Positions 48,399-60,192 of a stretch of 64,000 nucleotides of DNA are shown piece by piece. The DNA lies in NCBI RefSeq assembly GCF_035222375.1, contig NW_026946365.1, positions 558,001 to 622,000 on the forward strand, read 5' to 3'. How positions within the stretch are numbered: position 1 is the stretch's first letter; every line of letters starts with the position of its first letter. The notes beneath the pieces are model-generated. The model was not told where the DNA came from. It worked only from the letters and a program-made list of their open reading frames with translations, and did not search any database. This DNA is from Podospora pseudocomata (Eukaryota > Ascomycota > Sordariomycetes > Sordariales > Podosporaceae). Position numbers and translations under genes: made by a program.

Positions 48399-48458
48399 CA
48401 CACACACACACACACAAATACACACACACAAACACACACACACAAACACAAACACACA
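48399..48458. repeat. CA-rich microsatellite
   Basis: About 60 bases of CA units with occasional AA interruptions. Confidence 0.9.
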
Positions 48459-49020
48459 AGATCTTGGCACACTTCCAGCGACAGTAGCCACCACAGTCCC
48501 TCATCCGGACGACGGACAAAACAGCAGCAGTAGCACGCTTGTGACTTTGGGGCAAGGTAGCATTTTTGCACTTCTTTTTCGGCCCGGATCTGCGTTGTGC
48601 TACACCCAGCGTCTAGATCTCGGAAGCCCCCAGTGTGTATGTGTGCGCGTGTGTTCATGTCCACGTTTCGCGCGCGTCATCGATGCGGGTGGGTGGTATG
48701 TCAATCTTGAAGAAAATCATGATCTGACTTGTTATTATTTTAGAGAGAAAAAAATATCAACAATAGTTTGAGGGAAATGGTTGGGCATCAAGACACGCCG
48801 CGGGAAGCCGCGCCTTTCTCCCCGGGCTGTTCCCTGCAGACAAGACAGGAGGGAAGAGAATCAAAACTTGAAGTGTGTGTGTGTGTGTGGGTTCAAGTCC
48901 ACGGCGTCTACCTATCTCACCACGCTAGTCTTGCTGAACAAGCTGCTAATGCATGATCTACCTGACCACGCATACACACAGGAAACTGCGCAGTGGTGTT
49001 CCCCGTGGCGGCAGTGGAGG

Positions 49021-49027
49021 GTGTGTA

Positions 49028-49060
<33 letters not shown>
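49021..49060. repeat. GT then GA microsatellite
   Basis: About 27 bases of GT units (one TATG interruption), passing straight into about 12 bases of GA units. Confidence 0.85.
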
Positions 49061-50226
49061 TGTCTATTACGGTGGTATGACAGCCAGACCACCAGATGGG
49101 AGTTACACCAAAGGGACGGATCATGTCCGGGAATGGGGGGCGGGGAGTCTGGACTCGAGAAGCAAAGCAAAACACCTCTCTGCTTTTTTTCTCAGCTAAT
49201 CCTCTTTTGTCTCTTTTTTTTCACCAAGTCTTGTCATGGTAGTAGCTGAGAGCTGTCTAGTACACACACACCCCCTATTCCTACCCCTATGATCTCTTCC
49301 ACCTGCCCCTGCCCAAAGAGAAAATTGGCCACCCGGACACCCGACTCGATATTAAACTCGTCTTTTACCGCCCTGAAACCACGTAAGATCCACCCCCTTT
49401 TCCTCCTCCAATCCCCCCATCACGAGGCTTGGCGCCGCTGGTGGAAGGGAAGAAAATGACGAGTTCGTCTTGTACGACACGGGGCAAAGAACCTGGCGAT
49501 GATGGACCGATAATCTACCAATCCTTCTGTAGCACCAAACCCTTACCTCAGCAAAAAGAACTTCATTGGAAGAGATCGATCCTACGGAAGGGAGGGGAGG
49601 GTGGGGGGGGAGGCAAAGAAACACTGGTTTGGTCAAACAGGAAAGAAAAAGATACACAGAAGTGACGGACGGGTATACGGTGGTGGTAAAAAGAAGCTAG
49701 TAAAACGAGTGAGACATTCCACACTACTCCGTATACACAGTGACACATGGTAAGAAGAAAAAAGGAAAAGAAAAAGGTGGCTTGTGATGAGACAGCCCGT
49801 TGTTCCGGTTTCCCCGACGATTTCTTCTTCTGGGGGCGTTTCTGATGGTGGTAAAACGGACACAAGGCGCTGTCCGACAGATGGATTTGCTTCGGTGTTC
49901 TTTTCCTTCCATCGTGTGCCCTTTGTGTGCGAGGTCTGAGAACAAAAAGAACGGGACATCGGGACACAGAGGTGACGTGAGAGACTGGCTGGTTATGGAG
50001 ATAGCCGGTGTACTAAATAGACATTTCCGTGGCCTTGGATCGAGAGCTGTTCAACAAGGCCACTTTTGAAGTTGAAACTGCAAAAACTGCCAAAAGCAAT
50101 GCTGTCAATAGTAAGTATTTTCAACAACTAAACCGCCCCATAACCACACACATCCCACCCAGCCAGCACCTGACATCCTTCCTGATCCAGCATCCGTCCT
50201 CTCCATATCGCCATCCAAGTCATGCG

Positions 50227-50268
50227 TCACACACACACACACACACACTCACACTCACACACACACAA
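50227..50268. repeat. CA microsatellite
   Basis: CA units with CTCA interruptions, followed by an A-run of about 11. Confidence 0.85.
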
Positions 50269-50829
50269 AAAAAAAAACCCCACAAACACACGCCCCAAAA
50301 ATATGCCCTTCCCCCGAATGACGACCACTGTTGTTGGCGCCTCACTACCTTTCCGCCTCGTCCCACCACAACTTAATATATCCACGGCGAACATGTCCCT
50401 CCCCAATTCCTACACTTTCCCCAACCCAAAGTCTAGCTAGCGCGTGAGTGGCAGCGCAAAAGCAAAACAAGCGCGCCCGCGCGCCACCCCACCGGCCCTT
50501 CTCGACGGGGCTCGCAACGGGTAACTGCACCCTCACAGCACAGAGAGAGAAAAGAGCTGGCCACCGGTGGGGTGGTGAGCTAAGAAATCTGCATGTTTCC
50601 GTTGGGTAGACACAGTAGTCTGGGGGAGGAGCCAAGTACTGTGCTCTTGGAGTTGCCACTTCACATCTTCAGCCAGCCGACCGTCATTCGGGGTTCCCCA
50701 GTTCTTCCTCTTAGGATTCCGTCGGCTCGGGGCTGTATGGGTCGTCGTTCCAGAAGGAAAGCAGCTATTTCCAACCCCTCCCCCCATCTCAAGGTATACC
50801 ACATTTTACAGTAGACAAGAGGGTTGCGT

Positions 50830-52092
50830 TTACTGTATACTTGTTTGTGCTGCTGCTGCTGTCTTTGCAAAGAGCCCACCCCCAGACCCGCCCTGTCGTT
50901 CATTGACTGTGCTCTCTACAAATCTCCCCTCTGGTTGGCGCTTTCCTGCCTTGATGCTTTCCATGACCCAGTCAACGCTGACGAATTTGACGCCTCGGCC
51001 TCGGATGGTCTTGATCTCTTTTTGTAGCTTTTGAGCAGCGAGTCCACCGCCGGCAAAGCTGGATTTCCCCAAGATGACATGTGTGACTTGTTTCTTTGCT
51101 AGGTGGAGGGCGACGCTCGCGCCGTTGGTGGCAAGGAGGTGCTTGAGCATGTGGTCTGAGATGGCTGGGTAAGTGGAGCCGTTGATGTAGATGACGAGGT
51201 TGTTGAAGATACCCTTTTCAGGGGAGGCTGGTGCGGATGGTGACTTGGTAGGGGAGTCTCGTGAATGGGGTTTGACGGTGGGTGGTGATAAGTTTTCGGG
51301 TGGGTGGTATATTGCTGTGGAGGATGACTTGCTGTTGCGAGTAGCCTTTGGCGAGGCAAAGAAGCGAGGCTTTCCGGTAGGTCTTGGGTCCTCTTCGACT
51401 ACTTCCTCCTCGTCATCGAGCTCTGGAAGTGTAAAGAATCTCGACGTATGTGAGGTTTCCCGTTCTTCTTGCTCTAATCGAGCAATCGCAGCTCTTTCTT
51501 CTGGAGTTAATCCATCCTCTTCATCTTCGTGATCGTTCCCTTCTGTGGTGGGTATTGGCCTTTGCTTCAAGAGTAGCAGTTGAGCTTCTTGCTCCTCTGC
51601 TTCCATCCTCGCAAAAATCTCTCTTTCTTCCGCAGTTAGTCCATCCTCACCCTCCTCATGTTGTTGTGGTGGTACTGATGCCGGTGGCTTTGCTGGTATT
51701 GGCGGCTTCTTCTCCCTCATTTCATGTTCCTCCTCCGCTTTCCGCTTCTTACTTGGATTCCTCAACATTTCCAGCACACTCTTCCTTTCCCCTGTCGCCA
51801 GTTCCCTCACCTCCTTTGGTATGTATAACCCCAGCTTCTCATCATACTCTTTCGACCCGCAGCCCACTGTGTCACTCATAAACTCATCACCTCCGCCGTT
51901 CCCCCCCTTGAACTGGTAGTTCATCTTTTTGAACCGTGACACCCTCCATCCTTGCGGACCGGGCGTTTCGGCACGCTGGTGGCCTGTCGATGATGAGTTC
52001 CAAGGGTCGAAGCGCTGGAGATTCGGTTCTGTTGGGCCTTTTGGTTTTGCCGGGGGTGCCAGTGGTATCTTTCGTGGTCGTCCTCGAGGCAT
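50830..52092 (-). CDS. AT-hook and BRCT-domain nuclear protein
   Basis: Single exon, 420 residues. The N-terminus PRGRPRKIPLAPP is an AT-hook (minor-groove binding). The middle is disordered and acidic, with two near-repeats (EDGLTAEEREIFARMEAEEQE and EEDGLTPEERAAIARLEQEE, about 45 residues apart) and a basic patch NPSKKRKAEEE. The C-terminal 120 residues form one BRCT domain: GIFNNLVIYINGSTYPAIS, HMLKHLLATNGASVALHLAK, VTHVILG, and RGVKFVSVDWVMESIKAGKR with the conserved Trp. The BRCT resembles that of REV1 in style, but no polymerase part exists here. Likely a DNA-repair or chromatin factor; partner and role unknown. A short Gly/Ala/Gln tail follows. Confidence 0.88.
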   Translation of the reverse strand: MPRGRPRKIPLAPPAKPKGPTEPNLQRFDPWNSSSTGHQRAETPGPQGWRVSRFKKMNYQFKGGNGGGDEFMSDTVGCGSKEYDEKLGLYIPKEVRELATGERKSVLEMLRNPSKKRKAEEEHEMREKKPPIPAKPPASVPPQQHEEGEDGLTAEEREIFARMEAEEQEAQLLLLKQRPIPTTEGNDHEDEEDGLTPEERAAIARLEQEERETSHTSRFFTLPELDDEEEVVEEDPRPTGKPRFFASPKATRNSKSSSTAIYHPPENLSPPTVKPHSRDSPTKSPSAPASPEKGIFNNLVIYINGSTYPAISDHMLKHLLATNGASVALHLAKKQVTHVILGKSSFAGGGLAAQKLQKEIKTIRGRGVKFVSVDWVMESIKAGKRQPEGRFVESTVNERQGGSGGGLFAKTAAAAQTSIQ

Positions 52093-55000
52093 ATTTTATT
52101 GCTTTTTCCTGCCTTCCTTGTTTGGATTTGCCGGGGGTGGTGATTGGTCAACCTGGTTGAAGCAAACGGATGGGTGCTGATGATGTCAATTTTGATGCAA
52201 AGAAGCAGTTATTATTTGCCATGTGAGGTAGTGATAAAATAACGTGCGAAAATAAGCAAGTAGGCAGAAATGAAGAAGCCAACAAAGACAACTCTGAAAC
52301 ACACAGAACACGCTCTCTGCGCGCAAGTCGCGTCGGTCGCCACCTGGCAACATCAACTCAAGCTCCATTATCGCAGGTCTGCGGCACGAAATCACGTGAT
52401 ACCCCTCCACAAATCTGCTCTTAGCATTCATTCTCAGCCTCTCCAGTGTCATCCTTCGGGGAGTTTGCGCCTTTTTCCACTGACCACCCATCGATGTCTA
52501 GACTGGCGTGATGATAACAGTGTAACATCCCCTATTCCCCGAGCGAAGCTCCCCTAAATAGCCTAGCAATTAACCCACCTGTCACACCCAACAGAGTCAC
52601 ATCAGACATACTCGCCTCTGTCTTTCAGTGAAAACACTCCACACTTCGGTTTCGGTCTCTTTTCTCATCGCCATCAGAGAGCCATTCTTTCACCTTTCAG
52701 GAACTGGTTCCTAAAGGGCAGTGCGCTCTACCCATCTATCTGGAACATCTCCATGGTAGCGATCTGTCACCCCCCTTTTTACCCTCAAGCGATCCGAGCT
52801 GAAGTCCTTCTTTTCTCCTCCCCACAAAATCTAATTCCATCATTCGGTTTAGCTAAACTCCCTAGCGAATTTCTGCAAGGGAGATCTTATCACCCTCCTC
52901 TGCCGCATAAGACATGTTTCCCGTGCGCCATGTTCTTCAAAGTTCTAGGTTACCTTGACTCAAAACTTAGGTAGCGAAGTGTGATATGTGATATCCCCCT
53001 TATTTACCCCCTATTATACCCAGGATTATATCCCGTCCCAGCAGCCCGTTCCCCCACGAGGACGCGGGGTTCTGTTTCTCCCTTGAATGCATTTTGGTTC
53101 AAGTTTCCAAAACGGCAGGGTTTGTTGTTTAGTCTGGTTCATTATTCTTGAACACTAAATACACCTGTCATATATGTGATGTTAAACACACCCATGGCAT
53201 GGATGATCTCCATATTATCCCATTGTTAATAGCACACATTTGTACGGGTGTGGGGAATGGATCGTTCCGATGCGCATTGCATATCTGCAGTGGCGGTTGT
53301 GCATATTCATGCCGCCTTGCTTCCTTCCCTCGTCCCTGTCCGTATCGCTGGGAGCCGCCCAAGAGCAAACACCGGAGCACAGTAAGAGACACTGCCAGAA
53401 AGACCCCCTTTTTGGTTTCGTTTTTCTGCAGCATGGGCCCCTTATTGATCTCTTCACCGTTGATGTTGCTTCCTCCGCCATTGAAACCATGCACGATGGT
53501 CATTGCGGCAGTAATGGTGATGGTGACATTTAACAGTCACAGTCCATCTGTCTATGCCATGCTACTGTCCCCATGCAAATGTGAGTACGGTAGATGAACT
53601 GTAGGTATGCTCGAAGCATCCCGTCATGTAATGTAATCCTCCTGCCTCTGCCTTTGGCCTCCCTACCGTACCTACATGTAGGCACCCACAACCTGCGTCG
53701 AGGAAACAGTAAGCAATATCAACAACAGCCGGACATCATGCACCTTCAGGTACTCGATATTTTCTTACGCGCACAACCTCACCACCACATTACATTACCT
53801 TCACCTATCCAAATTCTACCTTGCCCTCACAGCAGTTCATGCACAACGGATGCTGCAAACTGTGACCACCGCTCTGCAAGTACACACCTCCTACTCCATG
53901 TATGTAACGGCGACGGACAGGAACGGACGGATGGACCCGAAGTATTCTGCAACTCCAGCTCCAGCTTGATGCAATGCCACTGTCCTGAACCTCCCTACCT
54001 AAACTTCGTCTCCCATAACCCCAACAAATCCAAGTATCATCATCATGTTTGACGCTTAAGCCCATGTCTGGCGGCATATAATCAGTTTTGAAGGAATGTG
54101 ATATAAGCCCCCCCATCACACAATGCATTTCTCATATCCTACCTTACCCTTCCTATATTCCCACCATCAATGGAGACCAAGCCACTCACTTCTATCGATC
54201 AAGCCTGCACGCCATCCCCCCCAGATCCAGCCAGATCTTGTGTCATACCTACCTACCAGCATCATATTTCATGCGCTTGTCGTTGATCCCTCCCCAGCCG
54301 GCCATTCACACAGACCCATTCATATGTCTCCAGGTCACGGGCCAGCAACAAACAATATTCGTTATTTGTATCAAGATCTACAGTTGTGATCTGGAGATCT
54401 TTAGTGCCCCATTATTGTGTGCCTTGAAAACATGGTCATGGTGGTTGCTTGAACATCAGTGTTTCCACTCCTGAAATCCCCCACATTCTGGCCATCATCG
54501 GCGGCTACTTCTTCTCACAAACCATGATCTGTTGCTCATGAGGACTCAGCAGCCAGCTAGGTTGGACCTCGTTGGCCCCCACCCCCCCGGGTGCTCAACT
54601 GCTATCAGTCCGTGCCGCTGCCCATCAGCCAACCCACCACCACCTCCATGCCATCTCAACCCTCAACGCCGCCGCTCTAACCGTCACACAAGTTCTTTAA
54701 TTCTTTCCAACAGAAGAACCAGATTACATTCAAACCCCCCATTTTGCTGCTTCAAACCAACTCAGCCCCCAACCAAAAAAAACCGACCAGGGAGGTGAAT
54801 AAATGTCGGTGATCTAAACCCAGCAACCCACCCACCAAAGTGTCCTTTGTGTAACCGCTCCTTAATATCAACTTTCCCCAACAAGGGGGCAAAGAACAAA
54901 AAAACAACAAAAAAGGGCAAAAGCGGTGTGTGCGTGCTGCTCCTGATGAATAATGAAACCCATAATATTATCTTTTTGAGAAAAACATAACTACCTAATC

Positions 55001-55537
55001 ACCAACAAACCATGAAACAAATATTATTCCCCACCCCCCCCCAAAAAGCCAGCAGTATTCTCAAACCGCAAAAAAGAGGCTCAGCAATTGCTGTCCCTTC
55101 TCAATATCACTGTTACGGATACCCTTACCTACCTACCTGCCTTACCTGCCCAAAAAATATGCGTATCATACTGACTTGCATCCATCATTATACCTACCGT
55201 GCTTGCGCCGATGCCGGGTGGGTGCATACAGACCAGACACTCATGCACCATACACCATGCTCAGTCAGCCTGTCAGTCGTGGTGTCTCTCTCTCTCTCTC
55301 TCGCTCGCCGATCTCCTCTTTGTTCTGTCCTGCTCAGCCAGTAGTCAGCCATTCACTTCCCCCCTCCCTTCTCCCTCCCCATCAAATCGGCCATTTTCTC
55401 ACCATCCCCCATTGATACCAATTCACAACCCCCGGCCCGCGTCCATTTATTACCCAAATGCAAGACCCCCCTTTCCCATCCATCCATCCATTCTTAGGTA
55501 GCAATTCTTCGCGCGATCGCGGAGACAAAAGATCTCG

Positions 55538-55559
55538 TACATACATACATACATACATA
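55538..55559. repeat. ACAT microsatellite
   Basis: About five units of TACA. Confidence 0.9.
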
Positions 55560-55727
55560 ACGCAGCAGTACACATACTCACACTACATTTGCTTGCTTGC
55601 TGCATGTCGGGAATGCGAGCGAGGCCCCCCCCTAAACACACAGATCCAGAGCAAAGCAAAAAGGCACAACGAGGGGAAAAAAAGCCACCCCCTCCCCCGT
55701 CCAGGGTTCCCTTCATGCAAATTGTGG

Positions 55728-55753
55728 CCCAGCCAGCCAGCCAGCCAGCCAGC
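55728..55753. repeat. CCAG microsatellite
   Basis: About six units of CCAG. Confidence 0.9.
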
Positions 55754-58700
55754 AAAGAGAAGAGCACAATACCGCACCTTGATCCGATGGGGCAGAATCG
55801 GGGCTGCCTCTGCTGCTTCATCAGAGCAGTGGGTGGTTTGGTTGGTTGGCTAGGTTGGGTCGCAACTCATAGTACTTAGTGTCCGTCCTGGCCGATGAAT
55901 TGCAGTTAAGAAAAGACAAACCCGGCTCCGAGTCAAACTTTCCCACCTAGTTATAGACTCATGTCTCTTATTTTTCGCTTTTCAGAATCATGGTCCGCTG
56001 CCGCATCTTGTCTTGTCTCGGCGAGAGGCAAAAGCCAACCCGATCCCATGGCCCTATCTCTGTATATGCTTGCCCCCATGTCGTAGCAGTGGTGGTGCGA
56101 GGAGGGAAGGGGGGAGGGGGTGAGCTGTAATATGCAACAAGCCAGGCTAATGTGGGACAGCGCATCGGGAGAGAGACAGATCTTCCATACAGCATACAGA
56201 GAAAAAAAAAGCCTTGAGGCTAACTTCCTGCAGTGTTCCCGTCGTCACCCATGCTGACATGGTGCAGCCGGCAGCAGCGAACAACACCCTCTCAAGCTAG
56301 GCCACGACGACGAAAGAGAGGGACGATAGAGCCGCCCGCGAGAAAAATCACTAGACGGATAGATCCTAGCGGTAAAGCTCCGCTCGTGAACGGTTTGGTT
56401 TGGGTGGCCTACCACCAGTCAGTGAGTATTGATTGTCTGGGAGCCAATATGGCAGCGGGGATTTTGACAACACTTTACTACCCTCTGAAAGCCTCGAAAA
56501 AGATCTGATCTCGCTCGGTTATGGGCTGTCGGTAGAAGAAGGACTGACCAGGGCAAGCACCGGAGGCATCAGCAAAGAAGAGGCGGGAGCGGGGAAGCAT
56601 GGAGAATGCCGAGGACAACAAGAGGTGCAATGACGGCACAACCAAGTTCAGTTGCGAATCGCTTCCACTGTCTGAAATGCTTTTGAGCTGTCAGCCATGA
56701 AGCCTTGGGAGAGTCGGTCCAAAGACGGCTGGGCGTCCTTCGTTCAAAAGAGTCGATGTACCACCGAAGAAGACAATGGCTGTGGAGCAATGAGGAGAGT
56801 TGAAGACGGGCTTTCTGGCGTTCTCTCATTGGCTTCCTGGCGCCAACGACTTGGCCATGTCTCTTTTCATCCTGGCCTGGGGGGGTTGCCGATGTGTTTA
56901 TCGAGCGCGACTTTTCGCGAACCGGGGAAAGACGACGTCAAAAGAGGGGTTGGTGTAGTGAGGGCGAAGTAGCGGTGTGAGCCGGTTGGAGGGACACAGT
57001 GTGAGACAGCAGGTCGGGGGATGTACCCGTTGACAGAAGAGAGCAACAACATCGAGAATGTCTTCCTGTTCTCCTGGAAGCTGTGCAGTGCTTCCAGAAC
57101 ATGTCACCACCACAACCGCCCTCCTAACCGTGCATATGTTTGCAACAACTCCATGTGGACCTGGCGGACAAGCACTGCACTTGGTGCAGATCCAGAGACG
57201 GGTATATGGGCCAGCAAGATGGTCCAAATTTGGGATATCAGATATCGGACCCGTCACAAGCGGCGTGTCAAGATGGCTAAAAAACCAGCTTGGAAGAGGA
57301 AACCCTCCTATCGAGCCCTGCCGAACCAGACTTGCCATTGGGTAGCAGCCCAGCATCCGGGGCGAGAGCCTCGACTTGTTGCGCCGTTGAGACGATGCTA
57401 TGAGGGAGAATGATCATGGTTTGGTGGTCAGCAACAGGAGATGTCGAATTTGTTTGGTGGGTTCGGGAATGAGAATTCAATCGCACTGTGAAGGTCCGGA
57501 CCTTCTCTGCTTCTCTTCGTCCCCTCACACCACATCAAGACCACCCTCTCGCATGTGCCACACACACGGCAACGCACGCAGACTGTCCACCGCTTCCATC
57601 CTGGCAGCCATGTAAGGCGGAAAACGGTCCGCACATGCAGCTTGTTTTCTGGCGAATAGGAGCAGCAAAGCGAGGCAAGAACAGAGTTCAACTGCCCTAT
57701 GATTTGCATGATCCGATGTCCCGCCCGAACAATCCCAGTCAGGAAGAATGTCTTGGTCGAGACTCGAGAAATGAAGAGGGAGTTGCTTCAATTGTGAATA
57801 TGAGAGACGACAAGGTCTTGGACGAATATGGAAAGCCAATTGGAGGTTTGACGGCAAGCTGACCTCGAGCCCAACTCCCTCCCACAAACAAACCAAGCCC
57901 CAGGACTGGACAGGAGCTGCTGGGATGCCTCTCCAAAGTATCTCGTTGTGGGTGTGGGCTTGAAGACGTGGTTCGCGTTGATTGGACTGATGGGCTGGCC
58001 AGCCAGTACCACATCCCACCAAAGGTTGGCGCGGGAAGATAAAGCCCAAACCCGAACGAACATGCTGGGAAAGAGGAGGGTTCGTCTATCAGGTATCAAC
58101 CTCCACTATCGCGACGCCCTCATCATTATTGCCAGCTTCCCAGTCGAGTCGTTATTGCGCAATCAGGAGTTTATTGCTTCGGTCCCGGGTGGACTTGTGA
58201 GGAATCGGTTGGTTTGTCGGCCATGGGAATAAGCAATCGCTGTCATGAGCTTGCTTGCACTGCCGTCATCATACCTATATCATGATGTATTCACAATGCT
58301 TTGTGGGTTGCGGGAACGCTAGCAGATACGTAACAAGAAGCCTGTCCGTGAAGCTTCAGATCTCTGTCGATGGCTGGCCGGGTGCTCGGACGTGCTGAGG
58401 TCCGGCTTTGCAGGGGAAGCTTCGGGACGGTCCTCACTCGGAGGCGTCGGTGCAGGGCTAGCAAGAAGGGGCTGGTTCTTTTGCGCCGTCGAGGGTTGAG
58501 ACTGATGATGAGGGTTGGAAGAGATGGGGGAGGGGGTTGGAAGCGATCCCCTGCAAGAAGAGGAAACTGAAACATGACCACACGCCCCCCCTATTCGATT
58601 CGAGCAGACTGCAGCAGCATGATTGGAGGATCCATCCTCCATCGACGCACAAGCACCTAACCGCTGTGCATTTGTCCGCATGCAAGTGTTGTCGAGCCCT

Positions 58701-60171
58701 TGGAAGTTTTCCTATCCAAGATCCCTGTGCGCCGAGGCTCTGGATTCTCGCTGACCTTCTTGGGTTGGACGTTGTGCATAGCCTGGCGACGCAGGGACCT
58801 CATCTGCCTTTGGCGAAGAAAACAGAAACCCATGGCCATCACTCCCGCTCCCCCCCAAAAGGACGTGATCAGAGCGCCGCTGTGGTTTCAGGCCTAATTT
58901 GGGAGAGACAAAAGAAACACCCAAGACATCTGGTGGCTTTGACCGTTTTGCTCAAGGGAAACAAGCCCCCAGAGGAGGGGACTCATACCGGTAGAAGGCC
59001 CTTTGGCAGAGTGATATCAAACAAGAATGGCCTTTGCGGCACGGCTAGGATAACGCTTAGTACTTCAGACGAATACCTCCTCCATATCAGTAACTTTCCA
59101 CGCCGTGAACACTACACCGTTACTTCTTGGTGGACCTTCGGATGGTTGGGGGTTTCTCTGGATGGAATGCACAGGATGTTGCATAACATGAGAACCAGGT
59201 AATGTATGAGGCTGAATGTGCTGCATCTGGCACCCGCCAGCACACGAGCATCGTAGTTGCATCTCCGAAGTGAGAGTATTGTGACCGGTCAGCTGGCTTT
59301 GGGAGTTGGCGGTCGACAGGTTTGCTGCCGGCTTACGCCACTGCCATCCCTCGACAAGAATGTTTGCTGCTGCGCCGGTCACAACACAGGCAGGCACTCG
59401 ACAGGACCGGCAGTTGACGAGAACACAGCATGAAAAATGTGGTTGTTCTGCTTTCTCCCCAGGACCTGCCGCCGGGTCATGCACCGCACCGCATGAAGTT
59501 TCCAGAAATCCGGCCAGGCGGTATCGGCAAGTGACCTGTCATCGCGACATGCTCCCGCCAACCGTTGACGGCTTGGAAGAGGTTTGACAAGATGGCGAAT
59601 ATCGAGCAATGGCCTCTTTTTTTAGCATCAAGTTCAACAGACGAGAAGAAACAGAACTCCACTTCCAGTCACCCATCCAGGGTGACATGATGGTCTCGGG
59701 TGGAACATGAGCGGGAGCGAGATGGACGGGGTTTTTTGGGTGAGGGTGCGGTCCGCTCGGGATGTCGTCCCAGTGGGCGCCGGTTCTACCCACACGGGGC
59801 TCATCGGGACCTCTCAGCGTCAAGTGACCTCGGTTACAGCCAGTCCTCGAGAGCCACGATTCCAGACGAAGATGCTGAGTTGTGACAGAACATAGCGAGG
59901 CTTGCCACGTACACACACCAACAAGTGTGCTTTTCTTCTCCTTATAGGTATCGGAGTCGACGGCGATGTCTTGTGATGAAGGTCGGCATGAAGAAAAATC
60001 TCCTCTGTTGCCAAGTCCACATCGCCGAGCCGGCCAGTTCGATCTTTCTGGACCGTGATCGAAAAGAGTAGTTGGCTCGCCGTTGCAATCCGCAAAAAAA
60101 GAGCGCCCAGCCACTTCGGGGGTGTCAATCCGGGGGAGACTACCAAGCGAGCCGCTGTTCTGGCGATAATC

Positions 60172-60192
60172 ATGATGATGATGATGATGATG
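60172..60192. repeat. ATG microsatellite
   Basis: Seven units of ATG in non-coding sequence. Confidence 0.9.

Larger units (their letters stand above)
48158..50829. other. Gene-free spacer with microsatellites
   Basis: 2.7 kb. Holds CA/GT tracts at 48399-48458, 48873-48890, 49021-49060 (GT then GA) and 50227-50268, and many mixed purine or pyrimidine runs. Open frames are short and on both strands. No gene or structured RNA recognised. Confidence 0.55.

Noticed and set aside
48399-50268. CRISPR-like or regulatory meaning for the CA/GT tracts
   Set aside because: They are simple microsatellites without spacers, common in eukaryotic spacers.
58537-59202. 221-codon open frame in the gene-free stretch
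   Set aside because: No domain, no signal, biased to chance residues, overlapped by open frames on the other strand.
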